Shown one piece after another: positions 46,357 through 53,771 of a DNA stretch of 64,000 bases. Each line of letters begins with the position of its first letter. The first letter of the stretch is position 1. The notes below the pieces were generated by a model. It saw only the letters and a program-made list of their open reading frames with translations. It had not been told where the DNA came from and did not search any database. Origin of the DNA: Georgenia_B sunbinii (GTDB lineage: Bacteria > Actinomycetota > Actinomycetes > Actinomycetales > Actinomycetaceae); NCBI RefSeq assembly GCF_036421855.1, contig NZ_JAZGOK010000001.1; one strand, given 5' to 3'. The position numbers and the translations under genes are program-made.

Positions 46357-46506
46357 GTGTCCGCCGCTCCTTTCGTGGTCGAGACGTTTGCCGTCGGCTA
46401 GTTTGCCACGTCCGGGCCGGTTCTGACCAACCGTCCCCCTCCGCTCCGGTGTGACATTCGCCGCTCCGGCCGCCGTCCGGGGCCGGTGGCGCACAATGGC
46501 CTGACC

Positions 46507-47142
46507 ATGGACGCCCGCACCCTTGCCCGCGCCGCGACGGTCACCACCGAGCTGGAGATCCGCCGCTCCCGCTTCATCACCTGGCTCGCCCGCGCCGAGG
46601 ACGAGGCGGCAGCCCGCGCGCTGGTCGACGAGGCGCGACGGGCCTTCCCCGACGCCCGCCATCACTGCTCGGCGTTCATCGTGCGGGTCCCCGGCGCCAA
46701 CCTCGTCGAACGCTCCTCCGACGACGGCGAGCCGGCCGGCACCGCGGGCATGCCGATGCTCGAGGTGCTCCGCGGCAGCGGGCTGGTCGACGTCGTCGCC
46801 GTCGTCGTGCGCTACTTCGGCGGGGTCAAGCTCGGGACCGGCGGCCTCGTGCGCGCCTACTCCGACGCGGTCCGGTCCGCACTGGAGGTCGCCGCCATCG
46901 TCGTCGAGCGCGAGACCACCCTGTTCGCCGTCGACCTGCCGCACGACTCCGCCGGCCGGGTGGAGTCCGAGCTGCGGGCGGCGGGCTTCGCGGTGGCCGA
47001 CGTCGACTACGGCGCACACGTCACGCTCACGCTGGCCACCGACGACGACGGCGCGCTCGCCTCCGCCGTCGCCAGCCTCACCGGCGCGGAGGCGCAGCTG
47101 CGCCCCGCCGGGTCGCAGGTCACCGAGCATCCGGACCGCTAG
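46507..47142 (+). CDS. IMPACT/YigZ family protein
   Basis: A 211-residue member of the UPF0029/IMPACT (YigZ) family. It has RSRFITWLARAEDEAAARA, the signature SSDDGEPAGTAGMPML and VVVRYFGGVKLGTGGLVRAY, then a C-terminal DUF1949-type domain. The molecular role is uncertain; yeast and mammalian relatives regulate Gcn2. The ATG at 46507 lacks a ribosome site; CACAAT is 10 bases upstream. Confidence 0.87.
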   Translation: MDARTLARAATVTTELEIRRSRFITWLARAEDEAAARALVDEARRAFPDARHHCSAFIVRVPGANLVERSSDDGEPAGTAGMPMLEVLRGSGLVDVVAVVVRYFGGVKLGTGGLVRAYSDAVRSALEVAAIVVERETTLFAVDLPHDSAGRVESELRAAGFAVADVDYGAHVTLTLATDDDGALASAVASLTGAEAQLRPAGSQVTEHPDR

Positions 47143-47148
47143 GCAAAG

Positions 47149-47177
47149 TTGTTATAGATGAACTAGAGCATTAGACT
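47149..47177 (+). promoter_or_regulatory. promoter of the GntR/DUF1648 operon (leaderless)
   Basis: TTGTTA (47149-47154) and TAGACT (47172-47177) are 17 bases apart, in a stretch that is strikingly AT-rich for this genome. TAGACT ends 6 bases before the gntR ATG, so the transcript should begin at the start codon. Autoregulation by the GntR protein is likely. Confidence 0.7.
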
Positions 47178-47183
47178 CTGGCG

Positions 47184-47543
47184 ATGCTCTGGCGAATCGA
47201 TCCCGCGTCGGCCGTGCCGATCTTCGAACAGCTGGCCACCCAGGTGCGGGTCGCCGTCGTCGCCGGGGACGTCGTGAGCGGCCAGCGGCTACCCACCGCG
47301 CGCGGCCTCGCCGAGTCGCTGGAGATCAACGTCCACACCGTGCTGCACGCCTACCAGCTGCTCCGGGACGAGGGCCTCATCGAGCTGCGTCGCGGCCGCG
47401 GCGCCACCGTCACCGCGCACGCCGTGGAGCACTACGAGGCGCTGCTCGACGCCCTCACCACCGTCCGCCAGGAGGCCGCCGCGCTCGGGCTGCCGATGTC
47501 TGCGGTCGCCGCCATGCTCACCACCACCGAGGAGAACCGATGA
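47184..47543 (+). CDS. GntR family (YtrA-type) transcriptional regulator
   Basis: A short regulator (119 aa) with an N-terminal winged helix-turn-helix (PIFEQLATQVRVAVVAGDV, SGQRLPTARGLAESLEIN, VHTVLHAYQLLRDEGLIE) and only a small helical tail. That fits the YtrA subfamily, which represses linked membrane-protein or ABC operons. It overlaps the first DUF1648 gene (ATGA), so it probably controls its own operon. Confidence 0.85.
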   Translation: MLWRIDPASAVPIFEQLATQVRVAVVAGDVVSGQRLPTARGLAESLEINVHTVLHAYQLLRDEGLIELRRGRGATVTAHAVEHYEALLDALTTVRQEAAALGLPMSAVAAMLTTTEENR

Positions 47544-48535
47544 CCTCCCGACCACCACTGCCCCACCGCCCCCGGGCCTGGCTGCTCGGCGTCGTCGTGC
47601 CGGCCCTCATCACCGCGGCGGCGTGGCTGGCGATCCTTGCCCTCCTCCCCCGCGTCCCGGACCCGGCGGCCGTGCACTGGGGCCTCTCCGGCGTCGACCG
47701 CGCCGGCAGCACCGCTGAGCTGCTGGTGACGATGGGCGCGACCAGCGGCCTGTCGCTCGTGGTCATGGCGGTGCTGGCCGTCCGCACCGGTCGGCAGGCC
47801 CTGACCCGCCGGACGACGCTCGCGCTCGCCGTCGCGCTGGCCACACTGTTCGCGGGGGCCACCCTGGGGACCGTCGTCGTCCAGCTCGATGCGCCGACGG
47901 CGGCCGCCGCGGGCTCGCCGGAGGGCTGGATCGTCGGCGCTCTCGTGCTCGCCGTCGTCCTCGGCGCGGTCGCGGGCACGCTCGCCGGCGCTGATCCTGC
48001 GATGCCCGCCACCGGCGCGGCGGCGGGCGGCGCCACCACCGCCGACCTGCCCGAGGGGCAGCGGGCGGTGTGGATCACCAGCGTGGCCGGGCTTGGCGAG
48101 CGCACCACCGGGCTGCTGCTCGCCGGCGGCGTGGTCGTCGCCGTGGGTCTGTGGCTGCTGACCCAGAGCCTCGTCCCGCTCGTCGTGCTGGTGCCACTGC
48201 TCCTCGTCCTGCTGGTGATGACCACCTGGCAGGTGCAGGTCGACCACCGGGGCCTGACCGCGCGCAGCACCTTCGGCTGGCCGCGGCTCAGCGTCCCCGC
48301 CGGTGAGGTCGAGCGCGCCGACGTCACCCGGGTGAGCCCGCTGAGGGAGTTCGGCGGCTGGGGGCTGCGCACGAGCACCGCCGGCACCGTGGGCGTGGTC
48401 ATCCGCGCTGGCGAGGCGATCGCCGTGGAGCGCAGCGGCGGGCGACGGCTCGTCGTGACGGTCGACGACGCCGCCACCGGGGCCGCGCTGCTCAACACCT
48501 ACGCGGCACGCAGCCGCCAGGGGCTCGACCGGTGA
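47540..48535 (+). CDS. DUF1648-type membrane protein, copy 1
   Basis: A 331-residue membrane protein. It begins with a helix and the DUF1648-like VHWGLSGVDRAGS motif, has about five or six hydrophobic segments, and ends in a soluble region with SPLREFGGWGLR and TVDDAATGAALLNTY. DUF1648 occurs in SdpI-like immunity/signalling proteins; function here is unknown. Coupled to gntR upstream (ATGA) and to its paralogue downstream (GTGA). Confidence 0.72.
   Translation: MTSRPPLPHRPRAWLLGVVVPALITAAAWLAILALLPRVPDPAAVHWGLSGVDRAGSTAELLVTMGATSGLSLVVMAVLAVRTGRQALTRRTTLALAVALATLFAGATLGTVVVQLDAPTAAAAGSPEGWIVGALVLAVVLGAVAGTLAGADPAMPATGAAAGGATTADLPEGQRAVWITSVAGLGERTTGLLLAGGVVVAVGLWLLTQSLVPLVVLVPLLLVLLVMTTWQVQVDHRGLTARSTFGWPRLSVPAGEVERADVTRVSPLREFGGWGLRTSTAGTVGVVIRAGEAIAVERSGGRRLVVTVDDAATGAALLNTYAARSRQGLDR
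48464..48507 (+). repeat. 44-bp exact direct repeat shared by the two DUF1648 paralogues
   Basis: The 44 bases at 48464-48507 recur exactly at 49477-49520 and encode DDAATGAALLNTYA at the C-terminus of both proteins. The rest of the two genes is much more diverged, suggesting gene conversion or strong constraint at this end. Confidence 0.85.
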
Positions 48536-49536
48536 CGGCGCTGGGCACCCGCCCGGGTCTGCCGCACCGCCGCCGCGCCTGGCTGCTGGGGGTGGTCGTC
48601 CCCACCGCGATCACCCTGGTGGCCGTCGCGCTGCTCGTCACTTGGGCGCCGCGACTGCCGGACCTCGTCGTCGTCCACTGGGGCGGTGACGGGCCGGACG
48701 CCACCGGGTCGCTCGCGTCGCTCGTCCTCCCCTTCGCGGTCTACGGCGGGGTCAGCCTCGTGGTGTGCGGGCTCTTCGCCGTTCTCACCGGCCGCACCTC
48801 GATGGTCCGGCGCATGACGGCAGGCATCGCGACCGGGATGGCCGCCCTCAACGCGGGTCTGGTCCTCGGCGCCGTGCACGTCCAGCTCGACGCCGCGCTG
48901 CCCGCCGAGGTCGCCGACCCGATGAGCCGGATCGCCCTGGCCATGCTGCTCGCCGTCGTCATCGGCGTCCTCGCCGCAGCGCTCGCCGGCGGCGACCCTC
49001 CGCTACCGAGCAGCTCGCCGCTGCCCGCTGACGGCACCCGCGCGGCCCTCGACCACGACGACGCACCGATCTGGGAGGTCCGCGCCACGGTGTCCCGGGC
49101 GGGCCGGGTGGCGAGCTGGACAGGTGCGGCGGGACTGGTCGTGCTCGCCGTCGGCCTCGGTGCGGTGACGAGCAGTTGGTGGCTGGGCGCGATCATGCTG
49201 GTGCCGGTCCCGCTCGTGCTCCTCTTCCTCTCCTGGCGGGTGCGGGTCGACGCCACCGGCCTCACGGTGCAATCGACGCTCGGACGTCCCCGGCAGCACG
49301 TGCCCGCCGAGGAGGTCGACCACGCGGAGGTCGTGGAGGTGAGCCCGTTGAGCGAGTTCGGCGGCTGGGGGCTACGCATCGCGCCGGACCTTCACGGCAC
49401 GGTCGGCGTCGTCGTCCGCAGCGGTGAGGCGATCCGCGTCTGCCGCAGCGGCGAGCGCCGCTTCGTGGTCACCGTTGACGACGCCGCCACCGGGGCCGCG
49501 CTGCTCAACACCTACGCGGCGCGCGCACGTTCGTGA
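48532..49536 (+). CDS. DUF1648-type membrane protein, copy 2
   Basis: A 334-residue tandem paralogue of the preceding gene, sharing RRAWLLGVVVP at the N-terminus, VVHWGGDGPDATGS and the C-terminal SPLSEFGGWGLRIAP and DDAATGAALLNTYAAR. A cytoplasmic loop (about 155-185) is richer in charged residues than in copy 1. The GTG start overlaps the upstream stop. The two may form a heteromeric membrane complex. Function unknown. Confidence 0.7.
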   Translation: MTALGTRPGLPHRRRAWLLGVVVPTAITLVAVALLVTWAPRLPDLVVVHWGGDGPDATGSLASLVLPFAVYGGVSLVVCGLFAVLTGRTSMVRRMTAGIATGMAALNAGLVLGAVHVQLDAALPAEVADPMSRIALAMLLAVVIGVLAAALAGGDPPLPSSSPLPADGTRAALDHDDAPIWEVRATVSRAGRVASWTGAAGLVVLAVGLGAVTSSWWLGAIMLVPVPLVLLFLSWRVRVDATGLTVQSTLGRPRQHVPAEEVDHAEVVEVSPLSEFGGWGLRIAPDLHGTVGVVVRSGEAIRVCRSGERRFVVTVDDAATGAALLNTYAARARS

Positions 49537-49548
49537 CGTCATGGTGGA

Positions 49549-49577
49549 TTGCCCGGCCCGCACGGCTGGTTTACTGT
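49549..49577 (+). promoter_or_regulatory. cysK operon promoter
   Basis: TTGCCC (49549-49554) and TACTGT (49572-49577) have a 17-base spacer. The start site near 49584 gives a leader of about 220 bases that holds the cysteine-rich ORF. Confidence 0.65.
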
Positions 49578-49622
49578 TCAACGTAGGACCGGGCGCCACC
49601 GACGCGAGAGGAGACCGCCGCA

Positions 49623-49697
49623 GTGACGCGTGCATCGACCTCTCTCTGCGCTGCGCCGTCCTGTCTCCTCGCCCCGGCGTGTTGCCGCTGTCTGTAG
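49623..49697 (+). CDS. cysteine-rich leader peptide upstream of cysK
   Basis: A 24-residue ORF starting at GTG, with AGAGGAG 9 bases upstream. Five residues are Cys (positions 9, 14, 20, 21, 23), three of them in ACCRCL at the end. The stop codon is the first base pair of a hairpin (49697-49741). Cys-rich short ORFs upstream of sulfur genes are known attenuators in mycobacteria; ribosome stalling at Cys codons when cysteine is scarce would change leader folding and raise cysK expression. Peptide function is not expected. Confidence 0.75.
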   Translation: MTRASTSLCAAPSCLLAPACCRCL

Positions 49698-49772
49698 AGC
49701 GCCCGGCTCAAGCGTGCGGTGATGCCGCATGCCAGGCGCTCCGGTCGAGGACCACTCCCCCCGTCTTCGACG
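49697..49772 (+). promoter_or_regulatory. attenuator hairpins between leader peptide and cysK
   Basis: GAGCGCC (49697-49703) pairs with GGCGCTC (49735-49741) around an inner stem GCGTGCGG/CCGCATGC-like. A second imperfect stem joins GTCGAGGA to TCTTCGAC (about 49744-49772); the ACTCC in its loop could mask the GGAGT of the cysK ribosome site. The exact switch is not determined. Confidence 0.55.
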
Positions 49773-49806
49773 TACCCACGTTCCTCACACCCGAAGGAGT
49801 CACCTC

Positions 49807-50742
49807 ATGGCACAGATCTACGATGACGTCACCGCCCTCATCGGGCGCACCCCGCTCGTGCGCCTCAACCGGCTGACCGAGGGGCTGGGCGCCACGGTGC
49901 TCGCCAAGCTCGAGTTCTACAACCCCGCCAACTCCGTCAAGGACCGCATCGGCGTCTCGATCATCGACGCTGCGGCGAAGTCCGGCCAGCTGCCCCCCGG
50001 CGGCACCATCGTCGAGGCCACGTCCGGCAACACCGGCATCGCGCTGGCGATGGTCGGCGCGGCCCGCGGCTACAACGTCGTCCTCACCATGCCGGAGACG
50101 ATGAGCAAGGAACGCCGCGCGCTGCTGCGCGCCTTCGGCGCCGAGCTCATCCTCACCCCGGGCGCCGGCGGCATGAAGGGCGCTGTCGACAAGGCCGCGG
50201 AGATCGTCGCCGAGCGCGACGGCGCGATCCTCGCCCGCCAGTTCGCCAACGAGGCCAACCCCGCGATCCACCGCCAGACCACCGCCGAGGAGGTCTGGAA
50301 CGACACCGACGGCGAGGTCGACTACTTCATCGCCGGCATCGGCACCGGCGGCACCATCACCGGCGTCGGCCAGGTGCTGCGGGAGCGCAAGCCGGACGTG
50401 AAGATCATCGCCGTCGAGCCCGAGGAGTCCGCCATCCTCAACGGCGGCCAGCCCGGACCGCACAAGATCCAGGGCCTGGGCGCCAACTTCGTCCCCGAGA
50501 TCCTCGACACCGAGGTCTACGACGAGGTCATCGACGTCAACGTCGAGCAGTCCATCGAGACGGCCCGCAAGCTCGCCACCGAGGAGGGCATCTTCGCCGG
50601 CATCTCCTCCGGTGCCGCGGTCGCCGCCGCCCTCCAGGTCGCCGCCCGGCCCGAGGCTGCGGGCAAGACGATCGTCGTCGTCGTCCCGGACTTCGGCGAG
50701 CGCTACCTCTCCACCCCGCTGTACGCCCACCTCGTGGACTGA
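49807..50742 (+). CDS. cysK: cysteine synthase A
   Basis: O-acetylserine sulfhydrylase (311 aa), PLP enzyme making cysteine from O-acetylserine and sulfide. The PLP lysine lies in NPANSVKDR, the phosphate loop in GIGTGGTITG, and TSGNTGIALA is the substrate loop. The ATG follows AAGGAGTC. It lies behind a Cys-rich leader and one base before cysE, whose product it uses and binds. Confidence 0.96.
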   Translation: MAQIYDDVTALIGRTPLVRLNRLTEGLGATVLAKLEFYNPANSVKDRIGVSIIDAAAKSGQLPPGGTIVEATSGNTGIALAMVGAARGYNVVLTMPETMSKERRALLRAFGAELILTPGAGGMKGAVDKAAEIVAERDGAILARQFANEANPAIHRQTTAEEVWNDTDGEVDYFIAGIGTGGTITGVGQVLRERKPDVKIIAVEPEESAILNGGQPGPHKIQGLGANFVPEILDTEVYDEVIDVNVEQSIETARKLATEEGIFAGISSGAAVAAALQVAARPEAAGKTIVVVVPDFGERYLSTPLYAHLVD

Positions 50743-50743
50743 C

Positions 50744-51339
50744 GTGCACAACTCCCCCGTTCCGTTCTGGGTCCTCATCCGCGAGGACCTGGAGGCTGGG
50801 GGGCAGGGGCTGCGCGCCGCGGCGACCCCGCGGCGCGCAGCCAGGTCGAGGTGGCGCTGGGCTACCCCGGCGTCCATGCCCTGTGGGTGCACCGGCTGTC
50901 CCACCGGATGTGGCACGCCGGGCCGCTCGGCAAGCTGCCTGCGCGGCTGCTGTCCCAGCTCGTGCGGGCGCTGACCGGGGTGGAGATCCACCCCGGCGCC
51001 TCGCTGGGCCGCCGGATGTTCATCGACCACGGCATGGGGGTCGTCATCGGGGAGACCGCCGAGGTGGGTGACGACGTCGTCATCTTCCACGGCACCACCC
51101 TCGGCGGCCGCTCGATGACCCGCGGCAAGCGCCACCCCACGGTCGGGGACCGGGTGACCATCGGGGCCGGGGCAAAGGTCCTCGGCCCGATCAGCATCGG
51201 TGACGACGCCCAGATCGGCGCGAACGCCGTCGTGGTCAAGGACGTGCCGGCCGGGGCGGTCTCGGTGGGCGTGCCCGGCAAGCTCATCGAGCGCCCCGCG
51301 GAGATCGACCCCTACGCCGATCCGGCGCTGTTCATCTGA
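50744..51339 (+). CDS. cysE: serine O-acetyltransferase, apparently frameshifted
   Basis: Makes O-acetylserine from serine and acetyl-CoA. The N-terminal part (from GTG 50744, PVPFWVLIREDLEA) and the main body (GDPAARSQVEVALGYPG, then hexapeptide repeats with DHGMGVVIGETAEVGDDVVIFHGTTLGG) are in different frames. The switch falls at the run of six G at 50798-50803; one extra G would restore a single 199-residue protein. Possible causes are sequence error, pseudogene, transcript slippage or -1 frameshifting. The last 8 bases overlap the convergent araC-type gene. Confidence 0.85.
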
Positions 51340-52309
51340 CGCTGCGAAGGTCGGATCGCCGAGCCTCGCGGCGCACCGCGCCCGGCGTCCGACCGACCGT
51401 GCGGGTGAAGGCCCGGCTGAAGGCGGCCTCGGACTGGTAGCCGAGCTCGGCGGCGAGCGCCGCGACGGTGTCGCTGCCGTCGGTCAACCGGCGCTGCGCG
51501 ATGCCCATCCGCCAGCGGGTGAGGTAGCTCAGCGGTGGCTCACCGACGAGCTCCGTGAAGCGCGAGGCGAACGAGGACCGCGACATCGTCGCCGTGCTCG
51601 CGAGGAGCTCGAGGCTCCACCCCCGGCCGGGGTCGGTGTGCATCGCCTCGAGCGCCCTGCCGATCCGGTCGTCCTGCAGCGCCCGGAGCCAGCCCTCGCG
51701 AGCCTCCGGGTCGTGCGTCAGCCAGGCGCGGATGGCCTGGACGACGAGGATGTCGGCCAACCGGGTGGCGACGGCCTCGCCGCCGGGCTGCGGCCTGGAC
51801 AGCTCGTCGGCCATGAGCCGGAGCATGTCCCGGACCGACGACGGCACCGCCGCTGTCCCCTCGCCCAGAAGGAGCACGCTCGGCAGCAGGCGGAGGAGCT
51901 CGCGGGCGGCGGGCTCGTCGAAGGCGACGACGCCGCACGCCAGCTGCGCGGTCCGTCCGCCCCCGCCGTGGTGCAGCACCGAGTAGTGCTCGCTCAGGTA
52001 ACGCTGCGGCAGCAGGTCCACGCGCTCGGCCGGTCCCGCCGCCGGCGAGCTCAGCAGCTCGTGGCCCCGGCCGTGCGGGACGACGGCAAGGTCGCCCGGC
52101 CGCAGCTCGACCGGTGCCCGACCGGCCAGCCGTAACCAGCAGGAGCCGACGGTCGGCACGTGGAAGCTCACCGAGTCCGCGACAGCGGGCATCGCCAACG
52201 CCCACGGCTCACTCAGCTCGGCGTGGCAGTAGAACGTGCCACGCATCCGCAGCGTGTGGAGCGCCCGGCTCAGCCGGTCCTCGCTCTGCCAAGGCGTCAA
52301 GACGGCCAT
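51332..52309 (-). CDS. AraC family transcriptional regulator
   Basis: Cupin-AraC regulator, 325 aa. The N-terminal half is a cupin-like sensing domain (PVELRPGDLAVVPHGRGHEL). The C-terminal half has the two helix-turn-helix motifs (WSLELLASTATMSRSSFASRF and DTVAALAAELGYQSEAAFSRAF). Such regulators of the cupin_6 type often control a divergent oxidoreductase, here the NmrA-like gene. The ATG at 52307-52309 has GACAAT 6 bases upstream, consistent with a leaderless start. Confidence 0.87.
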   Translation of the reverse strand: MAVLTPWQSEDRLSRALHTLRMRGTFYCHAELSEPWALAMPAVADSVSFHVPTVGSCWLRLAGRAPVELRPGDLAVVPHGRGHELLSSPAAGPAERVDLLPQRYLSEHYSVLHHGGGGRTAQLACGVVAFDEPAARELLRLLPSVLLLGEGTAAVPSSVRDMLRLMADELSRPQPGGEAVATRLADILVVQAIRAWLTHDPEAREGWLRALQDDRIGRALEAMHTDPGRGWSLELLASTATMSRSSFASRFTELVGEPPLSYLTRWRMGIAQRRLTDGSDTVAALAAELGYQSEAAFSRAFTRTVGRTPGAVRREARRSDLRSVR

Positions 52310-52315
52310 CTCCCG

Positions 52316-52345
52316 ATTGTCGCACCCTTCCGGACGAACGATCAA
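52316..52345 (-). promoter_or_regulatory. promoter of the AraC-type gene
   Basis: Minus-strand TTGATC (52340-52345) and GACAAT (52316-52321) are 18 bases apart, with the -10 ending 6 bases before the ATG. Confidence 0.55.
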
Positions 52346-52361
52346 GGATCCTGGCAGTTCG

Positions 52362-52391
52362 GCCATAGATCCTCCGACATCTCCGCCATAG
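52362..52391. promoter_or_regulatory. direct repeats, candidate AraC-type operator
   Basis: GCCATAG occurs at 52362-52368 and again at 52385-52391, 23 bases apart, in the divergent region between the AraC-type gene and the NmrA-like gene. Two spaced direct repeats are the usual AraC-family binding layout. Confidence 0.4.
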
Positions 52392-52431
52392 CGTTGGAGC
52401 ATCAGGCCATCACGACCGAGGGAGCAGCACC

Positions 52432-53292
52432 ATGTACGTCGTCGCCGGAGCAACCGGACGGGTCGGATCCGCGACCGCGAGGAACCTGCTGGACGCCGGG
52501 GAGCAGGTCCGAGTGCTCGTCCGCAGTCAGGCCGCCGCGGATGACTGGTCCCGACAGGGCGCCGAGTGCCGGGTCGTCGACCTGCGCGACCGCGCAGCGC
52601 TGGGTGGTGCTCTCGCTGGCTGCGTGGGCTTCTTCGCCCTCCTGCCCTTCGACCTCAACGCCTCCGACCCTGCCGCCCACGAAGGTGCGGTCGTCGCCGC
52701 CCTCGCGGGAGCGGTGACCGACCAGGCGGTCCCTCACGTCGTCGCGCTCTCCTCGGGCGGCGCCGACCTGACGCACGGCACCGGTCCCATCGCCGGGCTC
52801 CACCGTCTCGAGCAGGCGCTGCTGGCCACCGGGGCCGTGGTGACAGCCCTGCGGTCGGGCCATTTCCAGGAGAAGGTCGGTGACGTCGTCGGCGTCGCCC
52901 GGTCCAGCGGGACCTACCCGGTCTTCGCCACCTCGGCGGACGCCCTGCACCCCATGGGCGCCACCGGTGACGTCGGCGCGGTGGCCTCTCGCGTGCTCCG
53001 GTCCCCCACGTCGGTGAGCGAGTCGGTAGACGTCCTCGGTCCCGAGTACTCCGAGCGTGAGGTCGCGCGTGTACTCGGCGACGCGCTCGGCCGCCAGCTC
53101 GAGGTCGTCACGCCGCCCGAGCCGGCGTGGGTCGCGTCCCTGGCCGACGCCGGCGTGCCGCCGCACGTCGCCCCGAGCCTGGCAGGGCTCTATCGCGCCG
53201 ACGAGGCAGGGATGCTCGCGCCCCGCGGTGACCGGACGGTCCACGTGGCGACGAGCATCGAGACCACCATCGCGAGGCTGGTGGCGGCATGA
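52432..53292 (+). CDS. NmrA-like NAD(P)-binding protein
   Basis: Atypical SDR of the NmrA/QOR2 class, 286 aa. It opens with the dinucleotide motif VAGATGRVGSATARNLL followed by VLVRSQ; there is no classic YxxxK catalytic pair. Relatives reduce quinones or sense the NADP+/NADPH ratio. The ATG has GGGAG upstream. It is divergent from the AraC-type regulator and overlaps the DUF1772 gene (ATGA). Substrate unknown. Confidence 0.82.
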   Translation: MYVVAGATGRVGSATARNLLDAGEQVRVLVRSQAAADDWSRQGAECRVVDLRDRAALGGALAGCVGFFALLPFDLNASDPAAHEGAVVAALAGAVTDQAVPHVVALSSGGADLTHGTGPIAGLHRLEQALLATGAVVTALRSGHFQEKVGDVVGVARSSGTYPVFATSADALHPMGATGDVGAVASRVLRSPTSVSESVDVLGPEYSEREVARVLGDALGRQLEVVTPPEPAWVASLADAGVPPHVAPSLAGLYRADEAGMLAPRGDRTVHVATSIETTIARLVAA

Positions 53293-53753
53293 CGTCGGCG
53301 CTGCTGGTCACCGCGACCGTCGGCAACGGGCTGCTCGCCGGACTGTTCTTCAGCTTCGCCGTCGCCGTCACCCGCGGGCTGCGGCGCGTCGACGACGGCA
53401 GCTACGTCGCGACGTTCCGCGGGGTGAACGCCGCGATCCTCAACCCGTGGTTCCTCGTGGTGTTCCTGGGCACCCCACCGGTGACAGCCGCTGCCAGCCT
53501 GGTCGGTGCCGGCTCCTCGGGCCGCACACCGTGGCTGCTCGCGGCACTCGCGTGCAGTGGGGCGACGTTCTTCGTCACGGCGCTCGTCAACGTCCCGCTC
53601 AACCGTCGCCTCGACGCCGCGCCGGCGGAGACGGCCACCCAGCTCGCGACGGCACGCCGCGCCTTCGAGGTGCGCTGGAGCCGCTGGAACGCCGCGCGCG
53701 CCGCGGCCAGCACCGCGGCGCTGCTGCTCCTCGCGACCGCGTCGTTAGGGTGA
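53289..53753 (+). CDS. DUF1772 membrane protein
   Basis: A 154-residue protein with four hydrophobic segments and the NVPLNRRLD motif typical of DUF1772, a family that includes fungal anthrone oxygenase. AraC/NmrA-like/DUF1772 groupings recur in bacteria and hint at detoxification of aromatic or quinone compounds; that is inference. It converges on the glycosylase gene with an 18-base gap. Confidence 0.75.
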   Translation: MTSALLVTATVGNGLLAGLFFSFAVAVTRGLRRVDDGSYVATFRGVNAAILNPWFLVVFLGTPPVTAAASLVGAGSSGRTPWLLAALACSGATFFVTALVNVPLNRRLDAAPAETATQLATARRAFEVRWSRWNAARAAASTAALLLLATASLG

Positions 53754-53771
53754 CCCGCCGGGCAGCCACCG

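Noticed and set aside
52176..52189. 14-base match to the 18-bp repeat unit inside the AraC-type gene
   Set aside because: Single isolated match within conserved coding sequence; no neighbouring units, so probably chance.
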